55,000 bases of DNA from Chloroflexota bacterium (GTDB taxonomy: Bacteria; Chloroflexota; UBA11872; VXNJ01), in assembly GCA_030744875.1 (NCBI GenBank), contig JASLPR010000042.1:1-55000 (forward strand), written 5' to 3'. The position numbers were made by a program, and so were the translations under genes. Position 1 is the first letter of the stretch; each line of letters starts with the position of its first letter. Below are positions 35,864 through 44,957 of this stretch, one piece after another. A model generated the notes under the pieces. The model was not told the DNA's origin and made no database searches. It was given only the letters and a program-made list of their open reading frames with translations.

Positions 35864-38800
35864 TCAGGTATCGATCGCCCCGGCCGGCCGTTCGGTCGAG
35901 TGCAGCGCCGCGTAGGCGATCAACACCCAGAAGGACCCGGCCAGTTCCGGTAGGAAGTAGAAATTGTCCACCAGCCCGTGGACCAGCGCCGCCGCCATCG
36001 CCGCCGCCGCCGCCAGCAGCACCGGCCCGTCCACACCCGCCCCTGGCCGGCGGTAGGCGCGATGCAACACCAAGAAGAAGAGCCCCACGATCAACCCCAG
36101 CGCCAGACCGCCCACCAGCCCGGTGCTCAGCCATGTATCCAGCATCAGGTTGTGCGGGTGGGCCAGATTCGGCTCGCGCCATCCGGCCGGGTCTACGAAC
36201 TCCGCGTTCAGGTAGAGGAAATTATCCGGTCCGATGCCGGTCCACGGTCGATCCACGATCATTCGCCAGGCCGAATCCCAGATCCACACGCGGGTGGCAC
36301 CGCTCTGGTCGCCGGCCCGGAACAGCGCCCCGAGCCGATCAGCGCCCAGGAACCCGGCCAGCGCCACCGCCGGGGCCGCCACCAGCGCTAGCGAAAGGAG
36401 CCGATTCCGCGATCGCAGATGTGACCACCACGGCGCGACCAGCATCGCCATCCCGACGACCGTCGCCAACCACGCGCCGCGCGATCCTGTCGCCACCAGC
36501 ACCGCGCCGGTGACGATCGCCGCCGCCCACCAGGCCCGTCGGAGCCTGCCAACCCGGGTCACCAGCGCTATTCCCACCGCCAGCGGCAGCGCCCGTTCCA
36601 GCACCAGGCCCAGATTATTCGGCGATCCGTACAGTCCGCGCAGGCGCGGCAGATCGCCCACGGTGATTACCCGATTAAAGAGCGGATCGAAAAGCGCGAT
36701 CAGCGCCGCCACCAGCCCGCCCAGCGCCAGCGATCCTAGCAGCAGCCGCCCGTGGCGGCGATCGAGATACGTGGACAGGAGAACGAAAAGCACCAGCGGT
36801 TCCAGCACACCGGTCCGCAGGCTGTGCAGTGCGAACTTGGTATACGGCGCGAACCCGGCCGCCACGGCGGCCGCCAGCAGGAATGCCAGTCCCAGGTAGA
36901 GAAATCGCGACCCGTGCAGCTCGAGACGCCGTTGGTACAGCCCCCGCACCACCCACCCGCCGGCCAGTGCAAGCAGCAGCAGTTCCGGCACGCCGAAGGT
37001 CACCGGCCCGACGCGCGGCGTCAGCACCTGGAAGAACTGCGTCCCGGCGGTCGCGATGCCCACCGCCGCCGGTGATTCAATCGCCAGCAGCACCAGGTAG
37101 ACGAGCACCACGCCCCGAACTACGGTCGCCGGCGATGCCAAACTTCCGTCCGGCAGCGCCGCCAGCACAACCGCCGCGCCGCCGGCCGCAAATAACCCGC
37201 CCGCTGCGACTCCCCCGATCCGCGTCCCCGGCCACCCCGGCGTCACCCGCACCTGGCGGAGCGCCCCCGGCAGCCGATCCCAGAGCGGTCGCAGGAACGC
37301 CGCCGCGGCCCCCAGCGCCACGAGCAACCACGAAAGCGCCGTCAGCGCGTAGGGCCAGATCGGTCGCGGGCTCCACACCACCGCCGCGTCCACCACCACC
37401 TCCCCGCCCCTGGACAGTTCCGACCCGACCCCGACCGCCGTGATCTCCAGAAGGTGGGTCCCCGCCGGCAACCCCGAGGCCAGCGGAATTCGCGCCAGCG
37501 GCTCTGGTTCCGGTGCGTAGAGATCGATCACCGCTTGGCCACGATGGTCCTTCGGCACCAGGTCCGGCAGCGAGTCGTTCTCGTCAATCCGCACCCGCGC
37601 CAGGCCCATTTCCGGGCCCCGGTAGGTCAGCAGCGCCACCGAGTCCCCGGCAAAGCGAAAGGTCATCCGCGCTCCGGCCTGCCCGGTGGTCCGCCACAGC
37701 CCCAGCGAGGCCAGTTCGCTCGGCTCCCGCGGCCACGGCCCGGCAAAGGAATAGGCTGGATTCGTGTCCTGGTGGATCCCGGTCCCGGCTACCGGCCCGC
37801 GTGCCGTGAACTCCGTCAGGTCCACCAGCGCCGGGCGCGCGGTGAAATCCCGGTCCATCAGCCGGAACCACGGCGTTGGGTCGTCGGGATGGGTTTCATT
37901 CGGCCAGCGCGAGGCCCAGATGAAGATCGTCGACATCCACGGCCACTGCTCCCGGGCCCGTTCGATTCCCTCCACCGTCCACCGGCTCTGGCGCGCCGCC
38001 GGGTGATCCCCCCAGATTCCCGGCTCGCCTTGCCAGCCGTCGGGCAGCGCCATCCAGCCGTACTCGGTCGCCCAGATCGGCTTGTCCGTGTCCCCGTAAG
38101 CCACCATGATCTCGCGCCACAGCACCGCCCGCGGGAAGTTCGTCCAGCGCTCTCCGATGCGGACATCGTGGGGGCCGGTGAACAGTCCGTAGGACATCGA
38201 CGCCGCCACGTCGAAATGCACCTGCGCGCCCAACACATAGAGCCGTTCCAGGAACAGTGTGTCACTCAGGTTGCGCGGCCCGCGCTCGGTCGTCGGCGCC
38301 AGTCCCGCCAGCACGATCACGACCTCCGGATTCGCTGCCTTAGCACGGGTATAGGCGACCCGCAGCATCTGGGCATATTCCGCCGCGTCCGGGTCCCGCT
38401 CCCCCCATTCGCCCCAGAGGTTCGGTTCGTTCCAGATCTGGAAATAGCGGACCTTGCCCGCGTAGCGGCCAACCACCGCCTCCACGAAATCACCGAAGTC
38501 CGCCAGGTCGTCCGGCGGGCTCTGGCTGCCGGGAAGTTCCGGGTCCCAATCGCTCACCGCCCAGCGCGGCGGTCGCTCTAGGCGCGCCAGAATTTCGATC
38601 CCGGCCGCGTCCGCCGCCGCCACGATCGCATCATAACGCGCCCAGGTCGGCGCGCCGTTCCGGTAGTTGACGAAGTCTCCCTTCGCCTGCTCCTCGATCT
38701 CCTCCCACAGGAACTGTTGCCGGATGATTCCGATCCCGGCCGTCTTCAGCGCCGCCAGTTCACGGTCGATGGCCGCGATGTCCGACTCAAGATGTAGAAA

Positions 38801-38941
38801 GGTGTTTACGCCGATTTCCGGCGCGTCGGTGTGAGGCATCGCTTCGAGCCGCGCGTCGCCATAGGTGACTCCACGTTCGAAAAAGTACCGGTACGCCACC
38901 AGTGACCCCGTCGTCAGGACCACCAGCGCCAGGCCGGCCAT
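35864..38941 (-). CDS. Fusion of glycosidase-like barrel with O-antigen ligase/Wzy-type polymerase
   Basis: This 1025-residue protein begins with a membrane anchor (LALVVLTTGSLVAYRYFF). Residues ~40-400 form a clan-A glycosidase-like barrel with VNTFLH, FQIWNEPNLWGEWG (Glu172) and IWATEYGW (Glu293). Residues ~400-520 look like a beta-rich carbohydrate-associated segment. From ~530 to 1010 there are many membrane helices with the Wzy_C pattern: LRGLYGSPNNLGLVLERALPL, ATGSRGAWLA, and RPWTGIGPDNFLY with HPHNLMLDTWLSTGLVGG. It probably polymerises or ligates surface glycans outside the membrane while trimming or holding chains with the barrel. The frame is open 13 codons upstream of ATG 38941 (RRVRWLILG), but no standard start codon was found there. 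Confidence 0.8.
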   Translation of the reverse strand: MAGLALVVLTTGSLVAYRYFFERGVTYGDARLEAMPHTDAPEIGVNTFLHLESDIAAIDRELAALKTAGIGIIRQQFLWEEIEEQAKGDFVNYRNGAPTWARYDAIVAAADAAGIEILARLERPPRWAVSDWDPELPGSQSPPDDLADFGDFVEAVVGRYAGKVRYFQIWNEPNLWGEWGERDPDAAEYAQMLRVAYTRAKAANPEVVIVLAGLAPTTERGPRNLSDTLFLERLYVLGAQVHFDVAASMSYGLFTGPHDVRIGERWTNFPRAVLWREIMVAYGDTDKPIWATEYGWMALPDGWQGEPGIWGDHPAARQSRWTVEGIERAREQWPWMSTIFIWASRWPNETHPDDPTPWFRLMDRDFTARPALVDLTEFTARGPVAGTGIHQDTNPAYSFAGPWPREPSELASLGLWRTTGQAGARMTFRFAGDSVALLTYRGPEMGLARVRIDENDSLPDLVPKDHRGQAVIDLYAPEPEPLARIPLASGLPAGTHLLEITAVGVGSELSRGGEVVVDAAVVWSPRPIWPYALTALSWLLVALGAAAAFLRPLWDRLPGALRQVRVTPGWPGTRIGGVAAGGLFAAGGAAVVLAALPDGSLASPATVVRGVVLVYLVLLAIESPAAVGIATAGTQFFQVLTPRVGPVTFGVPELLLLALAGGWVVRGLYQRRLELHGSRFLYLGLAFLLAAAVAAGFAPYTKFALHSLRTGVLEPLVLFVLLSTYLDRRHGRLLLGSLALGGLVAALIALFDPLFNRVITVGDLPRLRGLYGSPNNLGLVLERALPLAVGIALVTRVGRLRRAWWAAAIVTGAVLVATGSRGAWLATVVGMAMLVAPWWSHLRSRNRLLSLALVAAPAVALAGFLGADRLGALFRAGDQSGATRVWIWDSAWRMIVDRPWTGIGPDNFLYLNAEFVDPAGWREPNLAHPHNLMLDTWLSTGLVGGLALGLIVGLFFLVLHRAYRRPGAGVDGPVLLAAAAAMAAALVHGLVDNFYFLPELAGSFWVLIAYAALHSTERPAGAIDT

Positions 38942-38986
38942 CCCCAGAATCAGCCAGCGGACCCGCCGCGACAGCGTGATGCGCCC

Positions 38987-40129
38987 CTATTTCCCGGTGG
39001 CGGCGCGGGCCACCGCCCGATAAACCGGCCGGGGCGTGAAATCGGGGTCCACCATCCGGAAATAGAACTCCGACTCATCCGGGTCCACGTCGATGTATTG
39101 GCGCAAGAAGAACCAGATACAGAACACGCCGGCCCACGGCCAGTTCGCCCGCGCGTATTCCACCCCGCGCACGGTCCACTCCGCCTGCACATCCTCGTCC
39201 ACTCGTGACCACACCAGCAGGTGCGGCGGGAAGTCCGGTGGCGAGGCGTTCCAGCCGTATTCGTTGAACCAGATCGGTTTGTCGCCGTCGCCGTTCGCTT
39301 CCATGATTTCCCGCGACAATTCCACCCGCCGGAAATTCAGCACCTCGGGATCTGGCGGATCCTCCGGGGGAAAGCCCAATCCGAAGGCGTTAGCCGAGTG
39401 GATGTGAAAGTAGTCGCCGCCACCCTCGTCGTAGAACTCCTGCAGGAACTCCAGTTCCACCTGCGCTTGGGCGCTCCGTTCTAGGGTGGCCGCCAGCGGC
39501 GCGTTGAGGATCAAAACCTCCGGATCAACCGCCTGGGCCGCCGCAGACGCCGTGCGCAGCAGGTCCGCGTAGCCGGCGGCGTCCGGCCTCCGCCCGCCCC
39601 ACTCGTGGGCTAGGTTCGGCTCATTCCAGATCTGGTAATGGCGAATCCTTCTCCGGTAGCGGGCCACGATCGTCTCGATGAAGCGGCCGAAATCCTCCAA
39701 CCGCGACGGCGGCTCCGTGGAAGTCGATTCCTCCGGCCGAGCCCAGGCGGGCACCCGATCGATCCGGGCCACGATCTCGATGCCCGCCTCCTCGGCCAGG
39801 TCCACAATCTCGTCGTACTTCTCCCAGGTCGATGTCTTCCAGAGCGGGTCGATGTACTGGCCCGGCCCGGATTGCTCGATATCCGCCCAAGGAAAGTGCT
39901 GCTTGATCCAGCCGATCCCCGCCTCTTTCACCATTTGCAGCGTCTTGCGCTTGCGCCAGCTCTCCGCGTCCTGATGCAAGAAAGTGTTCGCTCCCCAGGG
40001 ATTTACCTGCGCCAGCGGCAGGCGGTCTTGTTCGATCTGGACCCCCGCCAACTCGCCGCAGCCGGCCAGGGCCAGCGGTGCCGCCACCAGCCCTTTGGCG
40101 AATCCGCGTCGGGTCAGTCGCCGTCCCAT
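38987..40129 (-). CDS. Tat-exported glycosidase-like lipoprotein
   Basis: The 380-residue product from ATG 40129 carries a twin-arginine motif (TRRGFAKGL) and a lipobox (LALAGC, Cys24). The mature part is a barrel with ANTFLHQD, YQIWNEPNLAHEWGG (Glu170) and PIWFNEYGWNAS (Glu290), the candidate acid/base and nucleophile of a clan-A glycosidase. The same framework occurs in the N-terminal half of the downstream fusion, so the two are likely paralogues. The start lies just 2 bases after the stop of the isomerase-like gene and the stop is 45 bases before the fusion gene. It is presumably anchored on the outer face of the membrane. Confidence 0.82.
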   Translation of the reverse strand: MGRRLTRRGFAKGLVAAPLALAGCGELAGVQIEQDRLPLAQVNPWGANTFLHQDAESWRKRKTLQMVKEAGIGWIKQHFPWADIEQSGPGQYIDPLWKTSTWEKYDEIVDLAEEAGIEIVARIDRVPAWARPEESTSTEPPSRLEDFGRFIETIVARYRRRIRHYQIWNEPNLAHEWGGRRPDAAGYADLLRTASAAAQAVDPEVLILNAPLAATLERSAQAQVELEFLQEFYDEGGGDYFHIHSANAFGLGFPPEDPPDPEVLNFRRVELSREIMEANGDGDKPIWFNEYGWNASPPDFPPHLLVWSRVDEDVQAEWTVRGVEYARANWPWAGVFCIWFFLRQYIDVDPDESEFYFRMVDPDFTPRPVYRAVARAATGK

Positions 40130-40131
40130 CG

Positions 40132-40989
40132 CTAATCCCCCAGCGCGGACGTTGCGTAGCCCAGGCTGTTCCCGGCCGCCACCGCCGCGTCCCGCGAGCT
40201 GTAATCCTGAGTCAGGGTCACCCACCCCTCGTAGTCTCCGCTCTGCAGAGCCTCCACAAGCGCGTCGAAGTCGATCCCGCCGGACCCGATCTCGGAGAAT
40301 CCCTCCGCCTCGACGAATTCCCGAAACTCGGCCTCCGCCGCCATCGTTTGGTCAAAGACATCGACCTCCACGTCGCGAAAATGAACGTAGCCAATCCGGT
40401 CGATGTTGCGCTCAAAGAACTCCGTCGGGTCGATTCCGGCGTAAAAGAGGTGCCCGCTGTCGGCCGCCAGCCGGATTGTCTCCGGGTTCGTGTCCGCCAT
40501 CATCCGTTCCACCTCTTCTGCGGTTTCCACGTAGCTCCCGGCGTGCTGCTTGAACGCCACCGGCAGGTCGAACTCATCCCGGCAGATATCGGCCGCTAGG
40601 TTCAGACTCTCGCAGAAGTACCCCCATTGGTAGTCCGTCAGCCCGTCGTGGCGGCCGTTGGGGAAGAAGCCGGCGGTGGCCAGGCGGCGCGGCGATCCCG
40701 ACGAAGCCAGCACGATGTTCTCGGCGCCGGCCGCCGCATAGAACTCGGCCGAGCGCCGCAGGCTGGTGAATTCCGGTTGCCGGAAGTCGGCATCGAACCA
40801 GTTGGCCGCGAAATAGCCCGCCGCCAGCGCCAGGCCGTGCTCTGCCAGCAACCCGCGCAGCTTTTGGACCTCGCCCAAATAGTCCCGGGCGCCCTCCAGG
40901 CCAGCATAGCCAAGGTCGGCGGCGATCTCCGCGATATCCGCCAGGGATACCTCGGCGGGCCAAAGAATCGGGCTGATCGCGATGCGCAA
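40132..40989 (-). CDS. Sugar phosphate isomerase/epimerase-like (AP endonuclease 2 superfamily) protein
   Basis: The 285-residue TIM-barrel protein has N-terminal MRIAISPILWP and segments such as YAGLEGARDYLGEVQKL, FKQHAGSYVETAEEVERMM, LAADSGHLFYAGIDP and GYVHFRDVEVD. These supply the Glu/His/Asp metal ligands of the xylose-isomerase-like (inosose dehydratase, KDGlc epimerase) family. The exact reaction is unknown. It lies 8 bases after the NYN gene and 2 bases before the lipoprotein, consistent with one transcript. Confidence 0.83.
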   Translation of the reverse strand: MRIAISPILWPAEVSLADIAEIAADLGYAGLEGARDYLGEVQKLRGLLAEHGLALAAGYFAANWFDADFRQPEFTSLRRSAEFYAAAGAENIVLASSGSPRRLATAGFFPNGRHDGLTDYQWGYFCESLNLAADICRDEFDLPVAFKQHAGSYVETAEEVERMMADTNPETIRLAADSGHLFYAGIDPTEFFERNIDRIGYVHFRDVEVDVFDQTMAAEAEFREFVEAEGFSEIGSGGIDFDALVEALQSGDYEGWVTLTQDYSSRDAAVAAGNSLGYATSALGD

Positions 40990-40997
40990 ACGGCCTC

Positions 40998-41891
40998 CTA
41001 GCGGGAGCTGCCTTCGTCTTCGTCTTCATTGCCGTCTTTATCCCCACTCGGCTTTCGCAGCGATTCACCTTCTAGCACCGTGAAATCGGGCTTCGATGGG
41101 GGCGCCACGCGACGCGGCTCGCGCTCCGCCGAACGTGGAGCTGGCCGACCGACCGGCCGGCCAGCCGACCGCGGGCGAACCCGCGTTGCCGGGTCGATTC
41201 CCATTTCTTCCGGAGACGGCGGCGGCGGCGTCGGCCACTCCTGAGGTTCCAGTTCCCGGCGCCGATCCGAGGAGTCCCCCGGGCGCGAGCGGCCCCGGCC
41301 ATCCGAGTCCGATCGTGGCCGGGACGATCGCCCGCCGCGTGCTGTCGAACTCCGTGATTGACCCGACCGCGAGCGGCGAAGGTCTGGCGCCGGACGGTCC
41401 GGGCTTCGCGAGCGCCGGGCGCCGCCGGTTCCGAGCACGCTTTCGATAGTCGCCGAAGAGTCTCCGGCTGCCGCCAGGGCCGCCGACTCCGGTCCCGGGC
41501 AATTCACAACCTCCACCCGCGCGCCCTTGGCGCGCGCCGCCGCGATGGCTGGCCACAGACCCGCGTCCCCGCTCACGACGATCAGCACATCCGCCTCTTC
41601 CGCCGCCATAACCATATCCACGGCCAGGGCCACACTCACCCCGGCGCCCTCCACCGCAACCACGTGAAACCCGGCCTCGCGGATTCCCCGGACCCGGTCC
41701 GCCCCGCGCCCCCCCGATCGTCCCTGCCCCAGGTAGGCCGTCGCCCGGTGCATATTGCGGCCCTGGGCCAGCCGCTGCAGCAGTTGCCCCAATTGCTCGG
41801 AACTGCCGCCCGCGCCGACCGCCTGATCGACGGCCGGAATATCGCAAAAGACTGAGAGTTTCTCTCCATTCCTGAAGAGCGAGTTGTTCAT
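40998..41891 (-). CDS. NYN/PIN-like domain protein with Arg/Ser-rich tail
   Basis: The 297-residue protein has an N-terminal NYN-type nuclease-like fold. Acidic residues occur at the expected places: VFCDIPAVD (Asp17), SVALAVDMVM (Asp92) and LIVVSGDAGLWP (Asp109). From residue ~155 the sequence becomes low-complexity and rich in Arg, Ser, Pro and Gly, ending in an acidic DKDGNEDEDEG tail, so the second half is probably disordered and may bind RNA. NYN domains are putative ribonucleases. It is the first gene of the four-gene minus-strand operon; a link to polysaccharide genes is unexplained. Confidence 0.72.
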   Translation of the reverse strand: MNNSLFRNGEKLSVFCDIPAVDQAVGAGGSSEQLGQLLQRLAQGRNMHRATAYLGQGRSGGRGADRVRGIREAGFHVVAVEGAGVSVALAVDMVMAAEEADVLIVVSGDAGLWPAIAAARAKGARVEVVNCPGPESAALAAAGDSSATIESVLGTGGARRSRSPDRPAPDLRRSRSGQSRSSTARGGRSSRPRSDSDGRGRSRPGDSSDRRRELEPQEWPTPPPPSPEEMGIDPATRVRPRSAGRPVGRPAPRSAEREPRRVAPPSKPDFTVLEGESLRKPSGDKDGNEDEDEGSSR

Positions 41892-41952
41892 AGAGTGTCC
41901 CCGTTCGGAAAGTTTTGCTGGTGTCTACTTCGCCGGCTCCGCCGGCCATCCG

Positions 41953-42138
41953 TCAACTGAGTAGTAGCGGTGCGATGAGTGCCAGAATCATGGCAATCGC
42001 CACCGCCAACGTCATCACCATCCACGCACGCTGAATCGTGACCATCCGCCGGAGCCGCCTGCGCATCCCGGGCTTCTTGCGCCCTTCAGCTCGCGATCCC
42101 CGCCGATCGGCCCTTGATTTCCTACCTTTTCGGGCCAT
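41953..42138 (-). CDS. Small basic single-span membrane protein
   Basis: A 61-residue reading frame from ATG 42138 encodes a very basic N-terminus (MARKGRKSRADRRGSRAEGR) and one hydrophobic helix (MVMTLAVAIAMILALIAPLLL). Composition looks genuine for a small inner-membrane protein. The ribosome site is weak (AGG). The gene is divergent from lipB and sits 61 bases upstream of the NYN gene on the same strand. Function unknown; an accidental frame cannot be excluded. Confidence 0.5.
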   Translation of the reverse strand: MARKGRKSRADRRGSRAEGRKKPGMRRRLRRMVTIQRAWMVMTLAVAIAMILALIAPLLLS

Positions 42139-42270
42139 TACCTGGAATTTCGTGGCTGCAACAATGTCGTTCGGCGAAGATAATAACCCTCTGGCCGCGT
42201 TCGGGCCGACCGATCGCCGCACAATCCGCGATTGGCGCCCGGGGTGGACAAAGAGGGACAATTCGAACCA

Positions 42271-42963
42271 TTGGACCCGGCAGGAGACATTCCACTGGAT
42301 ACCCGCTACCTCGGCCGGCTTGGCTATCGGGCGGCCGCCCGGTTTCAGTCCGACGCGGTCGCGGCCCGCGCGCGCGGTGAGTCCAGCGATATCGCCTTCG
42401 TGGTCGAACACGATCCGGTCGTCACCCTCGGCCGATCCCCCGGCTACGCGCTCGGCGCCGAGCAGGTCGCGCGGCTGGGCGAGCACGGGGTTGAAATCGT
42501 CGAAACCGATCGCGGCGGCCGCGCCACCTATCACGGCCCCGGCCAGCTGGTGGTCTATCCGGTGGTGAGTCTGCGCGAGCGCGGCAACGACGCCCACGGC
42601 TACGTCCGCTCCCTGGAGCGGCTCATCATCGCCTGGCTGGCCACGTTCGGGATCGAGGCCCGGGTCGAAGCTGGCCTCACTGGCGTCTGGACTGAGGGCG
42701 GCAAGATCGCCGCCATCGGCGTCGGCGTCCGGCGCGGCATCGGCTACCACGGGTTCGCGGTAAACCTCGCCCCCGACCTGGCGGTCTTCGAGCTATTCGA
42801 GCCCTGCGGGCTCGACGGCGCCCGGGTCACCAGCGTTCTCCGCGAAACCGGCTCCGCGCCAATGCTGGAAGCCGCCGCCGCCGCGATCGCTCCATTTATC
42901 GATCACTTTCTCGGGGGATCGACGTTCGACCGGACGGCCGCGGAAGTCCCGGCGCGTGGCTAG
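42271..42963 (+). CDS. lipB: Octanoyl-[acyl-carrier-protein]--protein transferase
   Basis: LipB of about 230 residues moves octanoyl groups from acyl carrier protein to lipoyl domains. Hallmarks are VEHDPVVTLGRS, DRGGRATYHGPGQLVVYPVV and LTGVWTEGGKIAAIGVGVRR, with YHGFAVNLAPDL and FEPCGLDGARVTSV holding the catalytic cysteine. I chose TTG 42271, which has an AGAGGGA ribosome site and gives a normal N-terminus. GTG 42244 or TTG 42232 would add 9-13 residues. The 3' end overlaps lipA by 8 bases. Confidence 0.94.
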   Translation: MDPAGDIPLDTRYLGRLGYRAAARFQSDAVAARARGESSDIAFVVEHDPVVTLGRSPGYALGAEQVARLGEHGVEIVETDRGGRATYHGPGQLVVYPVVSLRERGNDAHGYVRSLERLIIAWLATFGIEARVEAGLTGVWTEGGKIAAIGVGVRRGIGYHGFAVNLAPDLAVFELFEPCGLDGARVTSVLRETGSAPMLEAAAAAIAPFIDHFLGGSTFDRTAAEVPARG

Positions 42964-43846
42964 CGCCTCTTCTGCCCCCAACCAGCGCAAGCCCGCGTGG
43001 CTGCGCATGAAGCCGCCCCGGCCTTCCGAAGCCGAATCCGTCCTCAAGACCCTGCAGACGTTCGGCCTCGAGACGGTCTGCCGGGAGGCCCGCTGCCCCA
43101 ACGCTCTCGACTGCCACGCCCGCGGCACCGCCACCTTCATGATCCTCGGGGCCATCTGCACCCGCGCCTGCCGTTTCTGCAACGTCGCCACCGGCCGGCC
43201 CGAGGCGCTCGACCTGACCGAGCCCGCCCGGCTGGCCCTGGCCGTCCAGCGGCTCGGGCTGCGCCACTGCGTCATCACCTCGGTTGACCGTGACGACCTT
43301 CCCGATTTCGGCGCCGCCCATTTCGCCCACTGCATCCGCGCCGTCCATCACAAGAACCCCGACTGTACCATCGAGGTCCTGACTCCGGACTTCAACGGCC
43401 GGCTCGCCGCCATCGAAGAAGTCGTCGCCGCTCGGCCCGATGTCTTCAACCATAACCTCGAAACGGTCCCGCGACTCTCGCCCGGCATCCGGCCCAAAGC
43501 CGACTACCGCCAGTCCCTGCAAATACTCCAATTTGTCAAGCAGCTCGACCCGGCGGTGACCACCAAATCCGGCGTCATGGTCGGGCTTGGCGAGCGCCCC
43601 GACGAAGTCGTTCCGGTTCTGGAGGATATGCGCGCCCACGGGGTGGAAATAGTCACCATCGGGCAGTACCTGAGCCCCACCCCCCGCCACGCCGCGGTGG
43701 CCCGCTACGTCCCGCCGGCAGAGTTCGCCGAATGGGCCCGAATCGCCCGCGAGCTTGGCTTCGCCCACGCCTTCTGCGGCCCCCTCGTGCGCAGTTCCTT
43801 CCACGCCGACGAGGTCTTCGCCACGGCCCACGCCGCCACCTTCTGA
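42956..43846 (+). CDS. lipA: Lipoyl synthase
   Basis: The 296-residue radical SAM enzyme inserts two sulfurs into the protein-bound octanoyl chain. The auxiliary cluster cysteines are at 42, 47 and 53 (VCREARCPNALDC). The radical SAM cluster cysteines are at 68, 72 and 75 (CTRACRFC). The C-terminal RSSFHAD motif is present. The start is GTG 42956, inside the end of lipB. LipB and LipA complete de novo lipoylation just upstream of the dehydrogenase genes that need it. Confidence 0.97.
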   Translation: MASASSAPNQRKPAWLRMKPPRPSEAESVLKTLQTFGLETVCREARCPNALDCHARGTATFMILGAICTRACRFCNVATGRPEALDLTEPARLALAVQRLGLRHCVITSVDRDDLPDFGAAHFAHCIRAVHHKNPDCTIEVLTPDFNGRLAAIEEVVAARPDVFNHNLETVPRLSPGIRPKADYRQSLQILQFVKQLDPAVTTKSGVMVGLGERPDEVVPVLEDMRAHGVEIVTIGQYLSPTPRHAAVARYVPPAEFAEWARIARELGFAHAFCGPLVRSSFHADEVFATAHAATF

Positions 43847-43929
43847 CTCTTGCCGGCGTTTTCTGACAAAATAGCTACTCTAGAACCAGCGACAGTGGCA
43901 GCGTGGCACTCCCAGGCAGGATCAAACCA

Positions 43930-44955
43930 ATGGCGGCCAGAAAACCGAAAGCGGCGGGCAAGAAGGCCCGCGGCGCCTCGAAGAAGTCCAAACTTCCCGG
44001 CAAAGAAATGCTCGAGTGGATGTACCGGACGATGGTCCGGATCCGGCGCTTCGAGGAGGCCGCCGACCGCGCCTTCCAGGCGGCCCGCATGCGTGGCGCG
44101 CTGCACTTCTACATAGGCGAAGAGGCGTCCGGCACCGGCGTCTGCGCCGCCCTGACCGACTCCGACTACATCACCTCCACCCACCGCGGTCACGGGCACT
44201 GCATCGCCAAGGGCGGCCGGCTGGACCTGATGATGGCCGAGCTTTTCGGTAAAGCAACCGGCTACTGCGGCGGCAAAGGCGGCTCGATGCACATCGCCGA
44301 CCTCGACCTCGGCAACCTCGGCGCCAACGGGATCGTCGGCGGCGGTCTCCCGATCGCCACCGGTGCGGCGCTCGGCAGCAAACTTCGCGACGATGACAAC
44401 GTGACCGTCTGCTTTTTCGGTGACGGCGCCGCTCCCAACGGCACCTTCCACGAGAGCATCAACTTTGGCGCCCTGCACGATCTGCCGATTGTCTACGTCT
44501 GCGAAAACAACCAGTGGGGTATGGGTACCCACGTATCCGACACCAACGCCGGTCCCGGGATCGTTACCCGCGCGGACTCCTATGGCATCCCCGGGGTGAT
44601 GGTCGACGGCAACGACGTATTCGATGTCTTTGCCAAGACCACCGCTGCGGTGAAGCGCGCCCGCGCCGGCAAGGGCCCGTCGCTGCTCGTATGCGAGACC
44701 TACCGGCACCGCGGTCACACCGTGCACGACCAGGCTGCCTACCGTGACCAGGCGGACGTTGACGAGTGGATGGCCCGTGACCCGATCGAGCGGTTCCGCA
44801 AGACGGTCACCACCGCGAAGGCGATGAGCAAGAAGAAGCTCGAAGCCATTGACGCCGAAGTACTGCAAGAAGTTGAAGCCGCGGTTGAGTTCGCCGCGTC
44901 GAGCCCATTTCCGCAACTAGACACGCTCTTACAGGGCGTCTACACGGACGTATAG
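43930..44955 (+). CDS. pdhA: Pyruvate/2-oxoacid dehydrogenase E1 component, alpha subunit
   Basis: The 341-residue ThDP-binding subunit starts at ATG 43930 with an AGGCAGGA ribosome site. A basic Ala/Lys tail precedes EMLEWMYRTMVRIRRFEEAA. Substrate and ThDP regions are visible in STHRGHGHCIAKG, GGKGGSMHIADLDLGNLGANG and CFFGDGAAPNGTFHESINFGAL. ENNQWGMGT and YRHRGHTVHD follow. E1 decarboxylates the 2-oxoacid. Similarity includes the acetoin dehydrogenase branch, so substrate could be pyruvate or acetoin. It is followed 2 bases later by the beta subunit. Confidence 0.92.
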   Translation: MAARKPKAAGKKARGASKKSKLPGKEMLEWMYRTMVRIRRFEEAADRAFQAARMRGALHFYIGEEASGTGVCAALTDSDYITSTHRGHGHCIAKGGRLDLMMAELFGKATGYCGGKGGSMHIADLDLGNLGANGIVGGGLPIATGAALGSKLRDDDNVTVCFFGDGAAPNGTFHESINFGALHDLPIVYVCENNQWGMGTHVSDTNAGPGIVTRADSYGIPGVMVDGNDVFDVFAKTTAAVKRARAGKGPSLLVCETYRHRGHTVHDQAAYRDQADVDEWMARDPIERFRKTVTTAKAMSKKKLEAIDAEVLQEVEAAVEFAASSPFPQLDTLLQGVYTDV

Positions 44956-44957
44956 GT

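Noticed and set aside
37454-38581. Long plus-strand frame opposite the glycosidase-Wzy fusion
   Set aside because: Composition (Arg/Pro/His) and lack of motifs mark it as antisense shadow of the fusion gene.
42139-42750. Extension of the small basic membrane protein upstream to about 42750
   Set aside because: This part is antisense to lipB and has shadow composition; only the last 61 codons look protein-like.
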